A stretch of 64,000 bases of DNA. It comes from Streptomyces sp. NBC_00440. GTDB lineage: Bacteria; Actinomycetota; Actinomycetes; Streptomycetales; Streptomycetaceae. A model generated the notes under the pieces. That model ran no database searches and was not told the origin of the DNA. It worked only from the letters and a program-made list of their open reading frames with translations. Of the stretch, positions 1 to 8,242 are shown one piece after another (positions within the stretch are counted from its first letter, which is position 1; every line of letters begins with the position of its first letter). The translations under genes were made by a program, and so were the position numbers. The DNA lies in NCBI RefSeq assembly GCF_036014215.1, contig NZ_CP107921.1, positions 911,001 to 975,000 on the forward strand. Direction: 5' to 3'.

Positions 1-1200
1 GTCGCCCGAGCGGAACCAGCCATCGGTGGTCGCCGCGGCCGCGGTCGCTTCGTCGTCGCGGTAGTAGCCGAGCATCACGTCGTTGCCGCGCAGCACGATC
101 TCGCCGAGGGTGTTGGCATCAGCCGGCACATCGGCACCGTCGGAATCGACCACCCGCAGCGGTTCGGCGATGACGTTGGCGATGCCCTGTCGTGCCATCA
201 GCGGTGCGCGCTGTTCGGCCGGCAGATCCCGCCACTCGGGCTGCGGGTCACACACGACGGCCGGCCCGAACGTCTCGGTGAGTCCGTAGAGATGACGGAT
301 CCCGATGCCGAGCGCGCTCATCCTGGCAAGCAGTGCGGGCCACGGCGGCGCACCCCCGACGAACACCTGTACCGGGTGGGAGACCGGTGCTGCCGCGGCG
401 GGGTCCTCGGCCAGCATGGCCAGCACGGTGGGTGCGGCACAGAAGTGGGTGACACCGCTCTCGCGGATGGCATGCCAGATGTCCGACGGGTTCACCTTGC
501 GCAGGCAGTGGTGCACCGCCCCGGCCGCGGTCACCGCCCACGGGAAGCACCAGCCGTTCGTGTGGAACATCGGCAGCGTCCACAGATATCGCGCCGATGT
601 GTCCAGTTTGGCGTGGTAGGCCATCGCCAGCGCCTGGAGATAGGCACCACGGTGGTGGTACATCACTCCCTTCGGCCGGCCGGTCGTACCACTGGTGTAG
701 TTGATCGACAGCAGGGATCTCTCGTCGGTGACCGCCACCGCCCCCGGGGTGGCGGCCGCCAGCGAGGACTCGTACTCGTCCTGCGGGCGCCCTGAGTTGA
801 TCACTGCCGGCCGGATCTCGCTGTGCTTCAGCGCCTCGGTCAGCAGGTCACGGCATGCGGCGTCCACGATCACCACGCCAGGGGCGCTGTGGTCGAGGAT
901 GTAGGCGATCTCGGCGGGCGCCAGCCTGGTGTTGAGCGCCACGAGGACCGCGCCGGCCAGGGGCACTCCGTAGTGCGCCTCCAGCAGCACATGGGTGTTG
1001 GGGGCCAGTACCGCGACCCGGTCCCCCGGCCGCACTCCGTGCCCGTCCAGCACGCCGGCCAGCGCCTGTGCCCGTTGCCAGAGCTCGGCATAGGAGTACC
1101 GCATGTCACCGTCGACGACCGCGAGGCGGTCGGCGAACACTTTGGCGGCGCGCGCGGCGAACGCCACCGGAGTCAGCTCGGAGAAGACCATCCCGTGCAT
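1..1200 (-). CDS. Acyl-CoA synthetase (AMP-binding), C-terminus cut by window edge
   Basis: ANL-superfamily ligase that would activate a carboxylic acid as acyl-AMP and pass it to CoA. The reading frame is open from an ATG at 1200 to the left edge, giving 400 codons, so roughly 130 C-terminal residues (the mobile subdomain) lie outside. The P-loop YTSGTTGRPKGVMYHH is at about residues 166-181, FHTNGW follows at about 210, and the visible part ends in the A8-type motif DGWFRSGD. The FHTNGW..FPW signature is typical of medium-chain or methylmercaptopropionate-type CoA ligases, but the substrate cannot be read from sequence. It lies 22 bp downstream of the cyclase-family gene on the same strand, so both are probably one operon under the GntR regulator at 2411-3154. 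Confidence 0.9.
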   Translation of the reverse strand, partial: MHGMVFSELTPVAFAARAAKVFADRLAVVDGDMRYSYAELWQRAQALAGVLDGHGVRPGDRVAVLAPNTHVLLEAHYGVPLAGAVLVALNTRLAPAEIAYILDHSAPGVVIVDAACRDLLTEALKHSEIRPAVINSGRPQDEYESSLAAATPGAVAVTDERSLLSINYTSGTTGRPKGVMYHHRGAYLQALAMAYHAKLDTSARYLWTLPMFHTNGWCFPWAVTAAGAVHHCLRKVNPSDIWHAIRESGVTHFCAAPTVLAMLAEDPAAAAPVSHPVQVFVGGAPPWPALLARMSALGIGIRHLYGLTETFGPAVVCDPQPEWRDLPAEQRAPLMARQGIANVIAEPLRVVDSDGADVPADANTLGEIVLRGNDVMLGYYRDDEATAAAATTDGWFRSGD

Positions 1201-1222
1201 GTTGACGCGCCTCCCCGCCCGG

Positions 1223-2101
1223 TTACGCCACGGCGATCGGCCGGAGCGGCGACCCTGTGCCGCCGCGGATGGTCAGCGGAAGGCCCACGAAGAGGAAGCT
1301 GGAGACCGCGTCGGCCGCCAGGCCCTCGCAGTTGACCCACTCCATGATGTGGATGCCCTGCTCATGGAGCAGGTACAGATGCACCGGGAGCTGGTTCCCG
1401 GGCACCGTCGACGGCCTCACTTCGAAGGACATGGTGTCCGCGCCCACATAACCGGCGCCCTGCGACACGAGCCACTGCGCTCCGTCCAGTGCCACACCAC
1501 TGCCGTCGCCGTGCTTGCGGACCAGGTCGATGTCGGGCCAGAACTTCATCTGCCCCGTCCGCACCAGCACGATGTCCCCGGCCTGGATCGTCACCTCGGC
1601 AGCGTCCGCGGCCTGCCGCAGATGCTGCTCACCGATCGCGAAGTGGGGCGGCAGGACATCGAGGCCGAGCGCTCGGGGGACGTCCAGCAGAACGCCTCTT
1701 CCGATGATGGGAGCCAACTCGGAGGCGTCCCCGCGTTCGGCGCCGTAGTCGCCCAGCGCCTCATTCGCCGACACACCCCCGTGCCATTCGTCGTTCTCCC
1801 CGCACGTCACATGGCAGAGCGCGTCGATATGGGTCCCGGTGTGCAGGCTGCCCGACATGAGCTCGGACACATAGCCCATCTGGACCTGGTTCTCATCGGG
1901 ATTGTCGAACGGGAACCGCTGCGATGCCCGCTGGCCCTGCGGCGAGCTGTAGGTGAGGACCTCGAAACGCGGATAGCCGTCAAAGGTGGGCATGTGCCGC
2001 CACCAGCCCGAGGACAGGTCGTACACCGCGCCTCTGGTGGGAACGCCGAGATTGCGGAGAAGGTCGTCTGCCTGGTGGTGCGGCCCGGTCTGCGAGTTCA
2101 T
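1223..2101 (-). CDS. Cyclase-family metal-dependent hydrolase (kynurenine formamidase-like fold)
   Basis: A 292-residue member of the cyclase/kynurenine-formamidase-like family, which hydrolyses amides, lactones or esters with a metal held by His and Asp residues. The family motif is seen as HTGTHIDALCH at about residues 87-97 (HxGTHxDxxxH). The length is usual for the longer actinobacterial members. There is no signal peptide, so it should be cytosolic. It is the first gene of a probable two-gene operon with the downstream CoA ligase. A 20-bp palindrome about 250 bp upstream resembles one in front of the divergently named but same-strand GntR gene, so repression by that regulator is likely. 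The substrate is not deducible; hydrolysis followed by CoA activation of the acid released is an inference from the pairing. Confidence 0.85.
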   Translation of the reverse strand: MNSQTGPHHQADDLLRNLGVPTRGAVYDLSSGWWRHMPTFDGYPRFEVLTYSSPQGQRASQRFPFDNPDENQVQMGYVSELMSGSLHTGTHIDALCHVTCGENDEWHGGVSANEALGDYGAERGDASELAPIIGRGVLLDVPRALGLDVLPPHFAIGEQHLRQAADAAEVTIQAGDIVLVRTGQMKFWPDIDLVRKHGDGSGVALDGAQWLVSQGAGYVGADTMSFEVRPSTVPGNQLPVHLYLLHEQGIHIMEWVNCEGLAADAVSSFLFVGLPLTIRGGTGSPLRPIAVA

Positions 2102-2410
2102 GAGGACGTCCCTTTCGCGAGTGCTGGTTCATCCGCGGCATCGCGACGTGGCCGGCCGCACACCGATCGGCTCCGCCGCCGATCCCGCTGTCCGCGCCGG
2201 AGCCACGACACAACTGCGCTCCGCGTATCCCGTTCTGCTCAGCTTCAGTTCAGTGTACTCATTACTCGAACAAGGTCTAGCCCGGCAGTGGATCGGACGT
2301 AAGTTGCCTAGCCCGGGAGCGCGGCGGGAGCGCCGCCCCTCCCCTTCGCCGATAAAGAGTGCACTTTTTATACGGCGAGGGGCTCCGGGCGGTTCCGGGG
2401 GGACTTGTGG
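2102..2410. other. Intergenic region with promoter of the cyclase operon
   Basis: A 309-bp stretch without a gene. It holds the 5' leader and presumably the promoter for the leftward cyclase-ligase operon and, near its right end, the palindrome listed separately. It contains AT-rich patches (2225-2280 and 2352-2372) that stand out from the surrounding GC-rich DNA. No other structure was recognised. Confidence 0.5.
2352..2371. promoter_or_regulatory. Candidate GntR operator upstream of the cyclase operon
   Basis: The sequence ATAAAGAGTGCACTTTTTAT is a 20-bp palindrome with one mismatched base pair around the core AGTGCACT. A related AAAGAGTGC core lies in the leader of the GntR gene at 3204-3225 (read on the minus strand). 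FadR-type GntR proteins bind short palindromes of this type next to their own gene and targets. Binding is inferred, not shown. Confidence 0.55.
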
Positions 2411-3154
2411 TTACGACTCGTTCTTCAGGAGCTCCGCCACGGCTTGCAAGTGCCGCCGCATCCGGTGTTGCGCGAGCGGAGCGTCGCCCGCCACGATCGC
2501 CGCGACCATCGCCCGGTGCGCCTGGTGGGACTTGACCGCGGCATCGCGGCTGCCCTCGTCCGGCTGGTCGCCGGACTCCCATTCGTCCTGCACCATGTCC
2601 TGGTCGAGCTGGGCCAGCACCTCGACGAAGAGGGTGATCGCCGGATTGCCCGCCAACTCGGCGATCACACTGTGGAGGTTCCGCGCGTGCCCGAGTGTCA
2701 CACCGCGGTCGATCAGCTCCTGCTCGGTCGCCAGCGCGTCCGTCAGGCGGGCGATTCCGGACTCTGTCAGGTTCTCGATCGCCGTGGTGACACCTGCGAG
2801 TTCGAGGGCCATCCGCGCCTCGAACAGCTGGCGCCGGCTGACGGCCGCATGCCGGAGATAGACCCGCGCGGCATCGCGGACGATGCCGGGATCCGGTTCG
2901 GTGACGACGAGGCCACCACCCGGACCACGACGCATACGCGCCATCTGGTGATGCTCGATGAGCCGCACGGCTTCGCGGAACACGGCACGGCTCACGCCGT
3001 AGCGTTCGATCAGTTCCCGTTCGGATCCGAGGACCGACCCGGTGCGCCAGCCCTCCTTCACGATGTCCTTCTCGATCAGCCCCGCCACAGTCTCGGCGAG
3101 TCGCCGGCTCCCGCGCCCGGCAGGTGCAGCGTCGCTCTTCGGGTCACCCGTCAT
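2411..3154 (-). CDS. FadR-subfamily GntR transcriptional regulator
   Basis: A 247-residue one-component regulator. An N-terminal winged helix (about residues 15-85, with GSERELIERYGVSRAVFREAVRLI as the recognition region, shown here only in part as YGVSRAVFREAVRL) is followed by an all-helical FCD ligand domain (about 95-235) carrying the usual scattered His residues. I chose the ATG at 3154 because it begins MTGDPKSD just before the first helix; the frame stays open upstream to 3511 but that stretch has no family similarity. The gene is codirectional with, and about 310 bp upstream of, the cyclase-ligase pair. Two similar palindromes, one in its own leader and one before the cyclase gene, suggest autoregulation and control of that pair, with an organic acid or CoA ester as effector. 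Confidence 0.88.
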   Translation of the reverse strand: MTGDPKSDAAPAGRGSRRLAETVAGLIEKDIVKEGWRTGSVLGSERELIERYGVSRAVFREAVRLIEHHQMARMRRGPGGGLVVTEPDPGIVRDAARVYLRHAAVSRRQLFEARMALELAGVTTAIENLTESGIARLTDALATEQELIDRGVTLGHARNLHSVIAELAGNPAITLFVEVLAQLDQDMVQDEWESGDQPDEGSRDAAVKSHQAHRAMVAAIVAGDAPLAQHRMRRHLQAVAELLKNES

Positions 3155-3203
3155 GGAGAAGATCTGCCCTGTCTGAGAATCATTGCCTTGGCAACACCGC
3201 AGT

Positions 3204-3225
3204 GCATAGAGAGCACTCTTTCTGC
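3204..3225. promoter_or_regulatory. Candidate autoregulatory operator of the GntR gene
   Basis: An imperfect palindrome, GCATAGAGAGCACTCTTTCTGC on the plus strand (first and last parts GCATAGAGAGC and ACTCTTTCTGC), 8 of 11 pairs matching. On the minus strand it contains AAAGAGTGC, the same core as the site at 2352-2371. It lies 50 bp upstream of the GntR start. Confidence 0.45.
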
Positions 3226-3329
3226 GGCCCATTATAGTTGACCTGGGACAAAGCCCGCGTGGATCTGCGGGATGTGACCAAATAAGGCCCCTCATCCTCA
3301 CCGGGCTCATCTGTAGGCAACTCAGTGGT

Positions 3330-5786
3330 TCAGTGTGCGGCGGCGTCCGCGGGCAGCGGCTGTTCGCACCAGATCGTTTTCCCTTCGTGGGAGTGGCGGG
3401 TGCCCCAGCGCCGAGTGAGCTGAGCGACCAGGAGCAGACCGCGGCCCCCCTCGTCGGAGAGCAGGGCCCGTCGCATATGGGGGGTGGTGCTGCTGCTGTC
3501 GGACACTTCACAGATGAGCGACTGGTCCCGGATCAGCCGGAGTTCGATGGGCACCCGACCGTAACGGATGGCGTTGGTGACCAGTTCACTGACGACCAGT
3601 TCGATGACGAAGGCCTCATCGTCCAGTCCCCACTCGTTCAGCTGACGGCTGGCCCAGGAACGGGCCGAGGTCACGAACGCGGGGTCGGCCGGCACCGGAA
3701 GTACCGCGACACGGTCCGCGGCGAGGGCTCGCGTCCGGGCGATCAGGAGGGCTACGTCGTCGGCCGGGCGGGCCGGGAGCAGGCCCTTGAGCACGCTGTC
3801 GCACAACTCGTCCAGCGACGGCGTGCGTTGGGCGAGCACGCGGCCCAGCAGGCGGAGCCCGTCGTCGGTGCCGTTCTCGTGGGAGTTGATCAGGCCGTCC
3901 GAGAAGAGAGCCAGCAGGCTGCCTTCGGCGAGGTCGACCTCGGCGGATTCGAAGGGCTGGCTGCCGAGTCCCAGTGCGGCTCCCAGGGGCAGTTCGAGGT
4001 ATTCCACCGTGCCGTCGGGCGCGATCACGGCCGGCGGAGGGTGCCCGGCGCGGGCGATGCAGCAGGTGTGGGAGACGGGATCGTAGACGGCGTAGACACA
4101 GGTGGCCGCGAGCCCGGCGGCAGCGTCGGGGGTGCGGCCCTCGGTGGCGAGGCGGGTGACCACGTCGTCCAGGTGGGTGAGCAGTTCGTCCGGGGGCAGG
4201 TCGACGTCGGCGAGGGTGCGTACCGCGGTGCGGAGGCGGCCCATGGTGGCGGCCGCGGCGATGCCGTGGCCCACGACGTCGCCGACGACCAGGGCGACGC
4301 GGGCGCCGGACAGCGGGATGACGTCGAACCAGTCGCCGCCGACGCCGGACTGGCTGCCTGCGGGGAGGTAGCGCCAGGCCGTGTCGACCGCGGTCTGCGG
4401 GGGCAGCCGGTGCGGGAGAAGGCTTCGCTGGAGTGTGAGGGCGGCGGCGCGCTCACGCTGGAAGCGCCGTGCGTTGTCCAGGCAGACGGCGGCCCGCGCC
4501 ACGAGTTCTTCCGCCAGGCGGCGGTCGTCGTCCGTGAAGGGTTCTCCGGAGCGCCGGAGCAGGACGGTGACGCCGAGGACGGTCCCCCGCGCACGCACGG
4601 GGACGACCATGACCGACTGGAAGCGGTGCCGGCGGAAGCTGTCGGCACGCACCGGGTCCTGCGCCAGCCATGAGACGGCGGCGCGGTCCGTCATCCGGTG
4701 GATGACGGACTCTCCGGTGGCCATACAGCGGACGGGTGGTGAGTCCGCCGGGTAGAAGCCCACGTCTCCCACCTGGTGCAGCGCTTCCGGGGATCCCTCG
4801 TGTACGGACCGGTTCGCGGCCCGGCGCAATTCCACCCCGGCGGTGAAAGGCGTGGGTTCCTCGCCCTGGAGCAGGGTCTCCAGCAGGTCGACGTTGGCCC
4901 AGTCGGCGATCCCGGGGACTGCGACGTCGGCCAGTTCCTGAGCCGTGCGCATGACGTCCAGGGTGCTGCCGATGCGGGTACTGGCCTGATTGAGCAGGGC
5001 CCATGCCTGACGGGCCCGGTGCTGCTCGGTGATGTCGGTGGCTGTCGCACAGATGCCGAGAACGGCTCCGTGCCGGTCATGGAGGGGGAAGGCGGAGGCG
5101 GTGTAGATGCGGTCCTGGCCGGGGTGGGCGGGCACGTGAGCGTGGAGCTCGGTGTCAGGGACCGGTTCACCGGTCTCGATCGCCCGGCGCAGGCGGTTCT
5201 CCCAGTCCTGTACGTCGGGGCCGGAGAACGACTCGGAGGGGCGTTTGCCCCGCCGGTCACCCTCCGGCTCTCCGGTCAGACGGGACATGGCGGCGTTCTG
5301 CTGCCTGCACCGCAGGTCCCGGCCGTAGACCGTCAGCGCGAACGGTGATCCCGCGAACACCCAGTCGAGCAGGGGCCGTTCCTCCTCCGCGGGGTGCGGC
5401 GGCCCGGGGAGGGCCAGCAGCAGGACCCACTGCCGGCGTGCGCCGTGGCCGGCGAACCGGTGGCCGGAGGCGGTCAGGGTCAGCGGGCCGCCGCCCTGCC
5501 GCTGCGCCGTGATCTCACCCGCCCAGTCGTTGCGGTCCGCGGGGAATGTCCAGAAGCGGGGAGCCGTGGCCGGATCGAGGAAGCGCGCCATCGGCCCTCC
5601 GACGGCCTCGGTGTCGGCGTAACCGAGCAGATGCCGGGCAGCCGGGCTCCATCCCGTGACGACACCCTGTTCGTCAACCGTGATCACGGCCCACTGGGAC
5701 GGGTGTCCTCCGGCCTGTCCCTGCTCCGGAACGGCGTCGTCGATGTTCATACGCCCCGTCTCATGGCTGGAGGCTGCCGACGGCAT
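3330..5786 (-). CDS. PAS/GAF sensor PP2C phosphatase with anti-sigma-type ATPase domain
   Basis: An 818-residue cytosolic signalling protein of the SpoIIE/RsbU class abundant in Streptomyces. The order is PAS (about 30-140), a second PAS (about 150-260, ending in the DITEQ-type linker), GAF (about 270-440), a PPM/PP2C phosphatase (about 450-660, with GGDWFDVI and VGDVVGHG metal-binding motifs) and a HATPase_c kinase domain (about 690-810, with ELVTNAIRYG and GGRGLLLV). The family controls anti-anti-sigma factors by dephosphorylation while the ATPase module can phosphorylate them. The start at 5786 has AGGGGAG 8 nt upstream; an in-frame ATG at 5750 is possible. It is separated from its neighbours and probably monocistronic. 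There is no adjacent sigma or anti-sigma gene, so its partner is unknown. Confidence 0.9.
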   Translation of the reverse strand: MPSAASSHETGRMNIDDAVPEQGQAGGHPSQWAVITVDEQGVVTGWSPAARHLLGYADTEAVGGPMARFLDPATAPRFWTFPADRNDWAGEITAQRQGGGPLTLTASGHRFAGHGARRQWVLLLALPGPPHPAEEERPLLDWVFAGSPFALTVYGRDLRCRQQNAAMSRLTGEPEGDRRGKRPSESFSGPDVQDWENRLRRAIETGEPVPDTELHAHVPAHPGQDRIYTASAFPLHDRHGAVLGICATATDITEQHRARQAWALLNQASTRIGSTLDVMRTAQELADVAVPGIADWANVDLLETLLQGEEPTPFTAGVELRRAANRSVHEGSPEALHQVGDVGFYPADSPPVRCMATGESVIHRMTDRAAVSWLAQDPVRADSFRRHRFQSVMVVPVRARGTVLGVTVLLRRSGEPFTDDDRRLAEELVARAAVCLDNARRFQRERAAALTLQRSLLPHRLPPQTAVDTAWRYLPAGSQSGVGGDWFDVIPLSGARVALVVGDVVGHGIAAAATMGRLRTAVRTLADVDLPPDELLTHLDDVVTRLATEGRTPDAAAGLAATCVYAVYDPVSHTCCIARAGHPPPAVIAPDGTVEYLELPLGAALGLGSQPFESAEVDLAEGSLLALFSDGLINSHENGTDDGLRLLGRVLAQRTPSLDELCDSVLKGLLPARPADDVALLIARTRALAADRVAVLPVPADPAFVTSARSWASRQLNEWGLDDEAFVIELVVSELVTNAIRYGRVPIELRLIRDQSLICEVSDSSSTTPHMRRALLSDEGGRGLLLVAQLTRRWGTRHSHEGKTIWCEQPLPADAAAH

Positions 5787-5888
5787 CGGATGGCTCCCCT
5801 GCGCCTGCCGTGTCCAGGATGCGCCGCCGCAGGGTCCGCTTCAACTCCGCGGCTTCGTGTACCGGCCACCCTCTCGGGGCATGGGCTC

Positions 5889-6965
5889 TCAGCAGACGCG
5901 CGAATCGAGGATCCGGCGGATCGCCTCGACCGGGTACGGAATCTCCCGGCTCTCGTCCTGAAGCCTGCCGTAGAAGTCCGTCACGACCGCCGACAGCGGC
6001 GCATGGCGGGTGAGGACCGCCGTCACCTCTGACGGGCCCGCCGGGGGACGTTCCCCTGCGGCGCACGCGCGTATCATGGCCTCCCGCTCCGGCCGCGCGC
6101 ACCCGTACACGCCACTGACCAGCCAGTTCACCAGGTAACTGAGGGTGTAGGCGCGGTCGTACGTCCGGTGCCTGTCGAAGAAGTCCGCCTCGCCGGGCGA
6201 CAGGTCGAACCGGGACGAGAGAGCCAGGCCGTAATCCGCGAAGTAGAGGCGACGGCCGTCGGTCAGGATGTTCTCGAAGTGGGCATCGAAGTGCAGGAGC
6301 CCGCGGTCGTTCATGAAGGAGGTGCCGGCCACCAGTTCCTTCTCGACCAGGGAACAGGCCCGGCCGGCGGTCTCGTCACCGGCCCGCACCTGCTCGGAGA
6401 GCCACGCGTGCAGCGTCTGTGGGATGTACTCCAGAAACAGCAGCAGGCTCGCCGGGGCCTGCTCAAGGGCCTCGATACGGGCGCGCACCTCCGGCCCGCC
6501 TCCCCAATAGGCCACGGCCCGCTCCACGTCGGCGAGTTCCTCCGGAAGGGCCGGGGCCGCGCCCGGCAGTACGCGCCAGTGATACATCAGCGGGAAGCCC
6601 TGGTACTGCCCTGCGAGCACCCAGTTGGTGGTCATGGTGTGAGCGGCGAGCTCGCGCCAGGCCCCGAAGCCCGGCCCACCGATGCCGTACTGGCAGAAGG
6701 CAGGCAGGCCGAAGATGTTCGCCGTGGAGCGGACGTGATCCGGACGGAGTTCCCGCTCGGTCAGTGGCACCCGCTTCACGAAGACCGGTGTACCGGCGAC
6801 TTCCAGCAGTGCCGAGCTTCCGCCGATGCCGGAGCCGAGCGGTGCGGCGGCGGCCACGAGTTTGCTCAGTCGCCGGTCACTGTGCAGGGCCAGGGACGTG
6901 GAAACGGTGCTGTACCCGGCCGGACGGGCACCGGGCACCGTGCAGGGTTCCGTGCCCCTCACCAC
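5889..6965 (-). CDS. Protein-kinase-like (phosphotransferase fold) protein of the biosynthetic cluster
   Basis: A 358-residue protein with the kinase/aminoglycoside-phosphotransferase catalytic core. The catalytic-loop motif is HFDAHFENIL (about 222-231, HxDxxxxN) and a DFG equivalent is ADYGLAL (about 241-247). An N-terminal FVKRVPLTE segment could hold the ATP-binding lysine. It starts with GTG at 6965, overlapping the stop of the ATP-grasp gene by 7 bp, so it is translated as the last member of the leftward operon. In this setting a small-molecule kinase for self-resistance or for tailoring is as likely as a protein kinase. I cannot tell which; the sequence shows only that the catalytic residues are present, so it should be active. 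Confidence 0.8.
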   Translation of the reverse strand: MVRGTEPCTVPGARPAGYSTVSTSLALHSDRRLSKLVAAAAPLGSGIGGSSALLEVAGTPVFVKRVPLTERELRPDHVRSTANIFGLPAFCQYGIGGPGFGAWRELAAHTMTTNWVLAGQYQGFPLMYHWRVLPGAAPALPEELADVERAVAYWGGGPEVRARIEALEQAPASLLLFLEYIPQTLHAWLSEQVRAGDETAGRACSLVEKELVAGTSFMNDRGLLHFDAHFENILTDGRRLYFADYGLALSSRFDLSPGEADFFDRHRTYDRAYTLSYLVNWLVSGVYGCARPEREAMIRACAAGERPPAGPSEVTAVLTRHAPLSAVVTDFYGRLQDESREIPYPVEAIRRILDSRVC

Positions 6966-8242
6966 TGGGTCACCATCTCCACCGTGATCGCCTCCATGGC
7001 CTCGGCCGCCACCTTGTTGACCTCCGCCGCGGTGGCTCCGCGGAGCATGATCTGTCCGATGCGGCCCATGTTGTCGTACGGGCCGCCCACTTCGTCACCC
7101 GGCATCTTCGACATGGCCGTCGCGATCACGTGGTCGCCGCAGGGGAGCGCGCTGGTCCACCGGAGAACTCCGGCCCCCGGAGCGGTGATGAACCGGATGG
7201 CGGCGGCCGCGCCGCGCCGAGGTGCGACGTCCGGCCGCAGGCCCAGCACCGTCTGGAGGCAGGCACGCGCCTCGTCGATGCCGAGCGCTTCCCTGACCAG
7301 CCTCATGATGTGGTCACCCGGCGGCCGCGCGCCCACCTCGATGACCTTGGGCGCTCCCCCGCTGCTGACCTTCACCTCGGTGTGGGCGACGCCGTTGCGG
7401 AGCCCCAGCGCCCTGATCGCGGCGGTGGCCGCCGCGTACAGCGCCGCGCCGACGGCGGGTGCGGTGTCCGCGGGCACGGTGTGGCCCAGTTCGGCGCGGC
7501 TCGTCCCTCCGGTGGTGAGCTTCTCGGTGATCGTCAGATGGTGGATCTCGCCGTCGAAGATGACGGACTCGACGCTGAACTCGTCGCCGTCCACGTGCTC
7601 CTGGGCCAGCAGCGTGATGTCGAGGGCCAGACCGTGCGAGGTCTTGTGGGTCTGCGACTGGGCCAGCCGGGCGGCTTCGGGGAGTTCCGCGGGCGAGCGT
7701 ACGACCGAGACTCCGATGGATGCCGCGTTCTCCGCCGGTTTGACGACGAGGGGGAAGCCGAGTCCGCTCTCCGCCACGCGCCTGGTCAGTTCCCCGGGGT
7801 CCCGGGCCACGACGGTGCGCGGGGCGGGAACCCCGTGGGCGGCGAACACCTCGGCCATGAGGCGCTTGTTGCGGCAGGCGTCGGCGAGTTCCGGGCGATG
7901 GCCGGGGAGCCCCAGCCGGTCCGCGAGGCGGGTGGCCAGCGGCGAGAGGAACTCCCAGCAGGCCACGATCCCGTCGATACCCGTCTCCCGGCAGAAACGG
8001 GCGAGGTCGTCGAGAGCGGTCTGCGGATCGGCGAAGTCGGTGAAGACGGTGCCGCTGATCTTCGCCTTCAACTCGGGCCGGTAGGAACGGAACACGTCCT
8101 CGTGGGTGGCGACATGCGCCTCGACGCCGAGCTCCGCCGCCGCGGTCAGTATGTCCTCGCCCGCGGATACGTCGGCCTCTATCAGCAGCACCTTCTGCAC
8201 GGTGGGGTCCCCTTCGAGGAGGTCGGTGAGGTGAGTGCTCAC
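6959..8242 (-). CDS. ATP-grasp ligase (carboxylate-amine ligase)
   Basis: A 427-residue ATP-grasp enzyme. Members join a carboxylate to an amine through an acyl-phosphate and often make dipeptides in natural-product pathways. The ATP-binding lysine and glycine-rich loop are seen as VVKPAENAASIGVSVV (about 162-177), and the metal-binding end as VIEVGARPPGDH (about 299-310). The N-terminal pre-ATP-grasp domain begins QKVLLIEADV. The start is GTG 8242, overlapping the MFS stop by 4 bp (GTGA), which fixes it; the same frame is open far upstream but there it is only antisense to the MFS gene. With the exporter, the kinase-like gene and the adenylation gene it forms the leftward operon. A role in peptide bond formation is inferred from family and context. 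Confidence 0.88.
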   Translation of the reverse strand: MSTHLTDLLEGDPTVQKVLLIEADVSAGEDILTAAAELGVEAHVATHEDVFRSYRPELKAKISGTVFTDFADPQTALDDLARFCRETGIDGIVACWEFLSPLATRLADRLGLPGHRPELADACRNKRLMAEVFAAHGVPAPRTVVARDPGELTRRVAESGLGFPLVVKPAENAASIGVSVVRSPAELPEAARLAQSQTHKTSHGLALDITLLAQEHVDGDEFSVESVIFDGEIHHLTITEKLTTGGTSRAELGHTVPADTAPAVGAALYAAATAAIRALGLRNGVAHTEVKVSSGGAPKVIEVGARPPGDHIMRLVREALGIDEARACLQTVLGLRPDVAPRRGAAAAIRFITAPGAGVLRWTSALPCGDHVIATAMSKMPGDEVGGPYDNMGRIGQIMLRGATAAEVNKVAAEAMEAITVEMVTQW

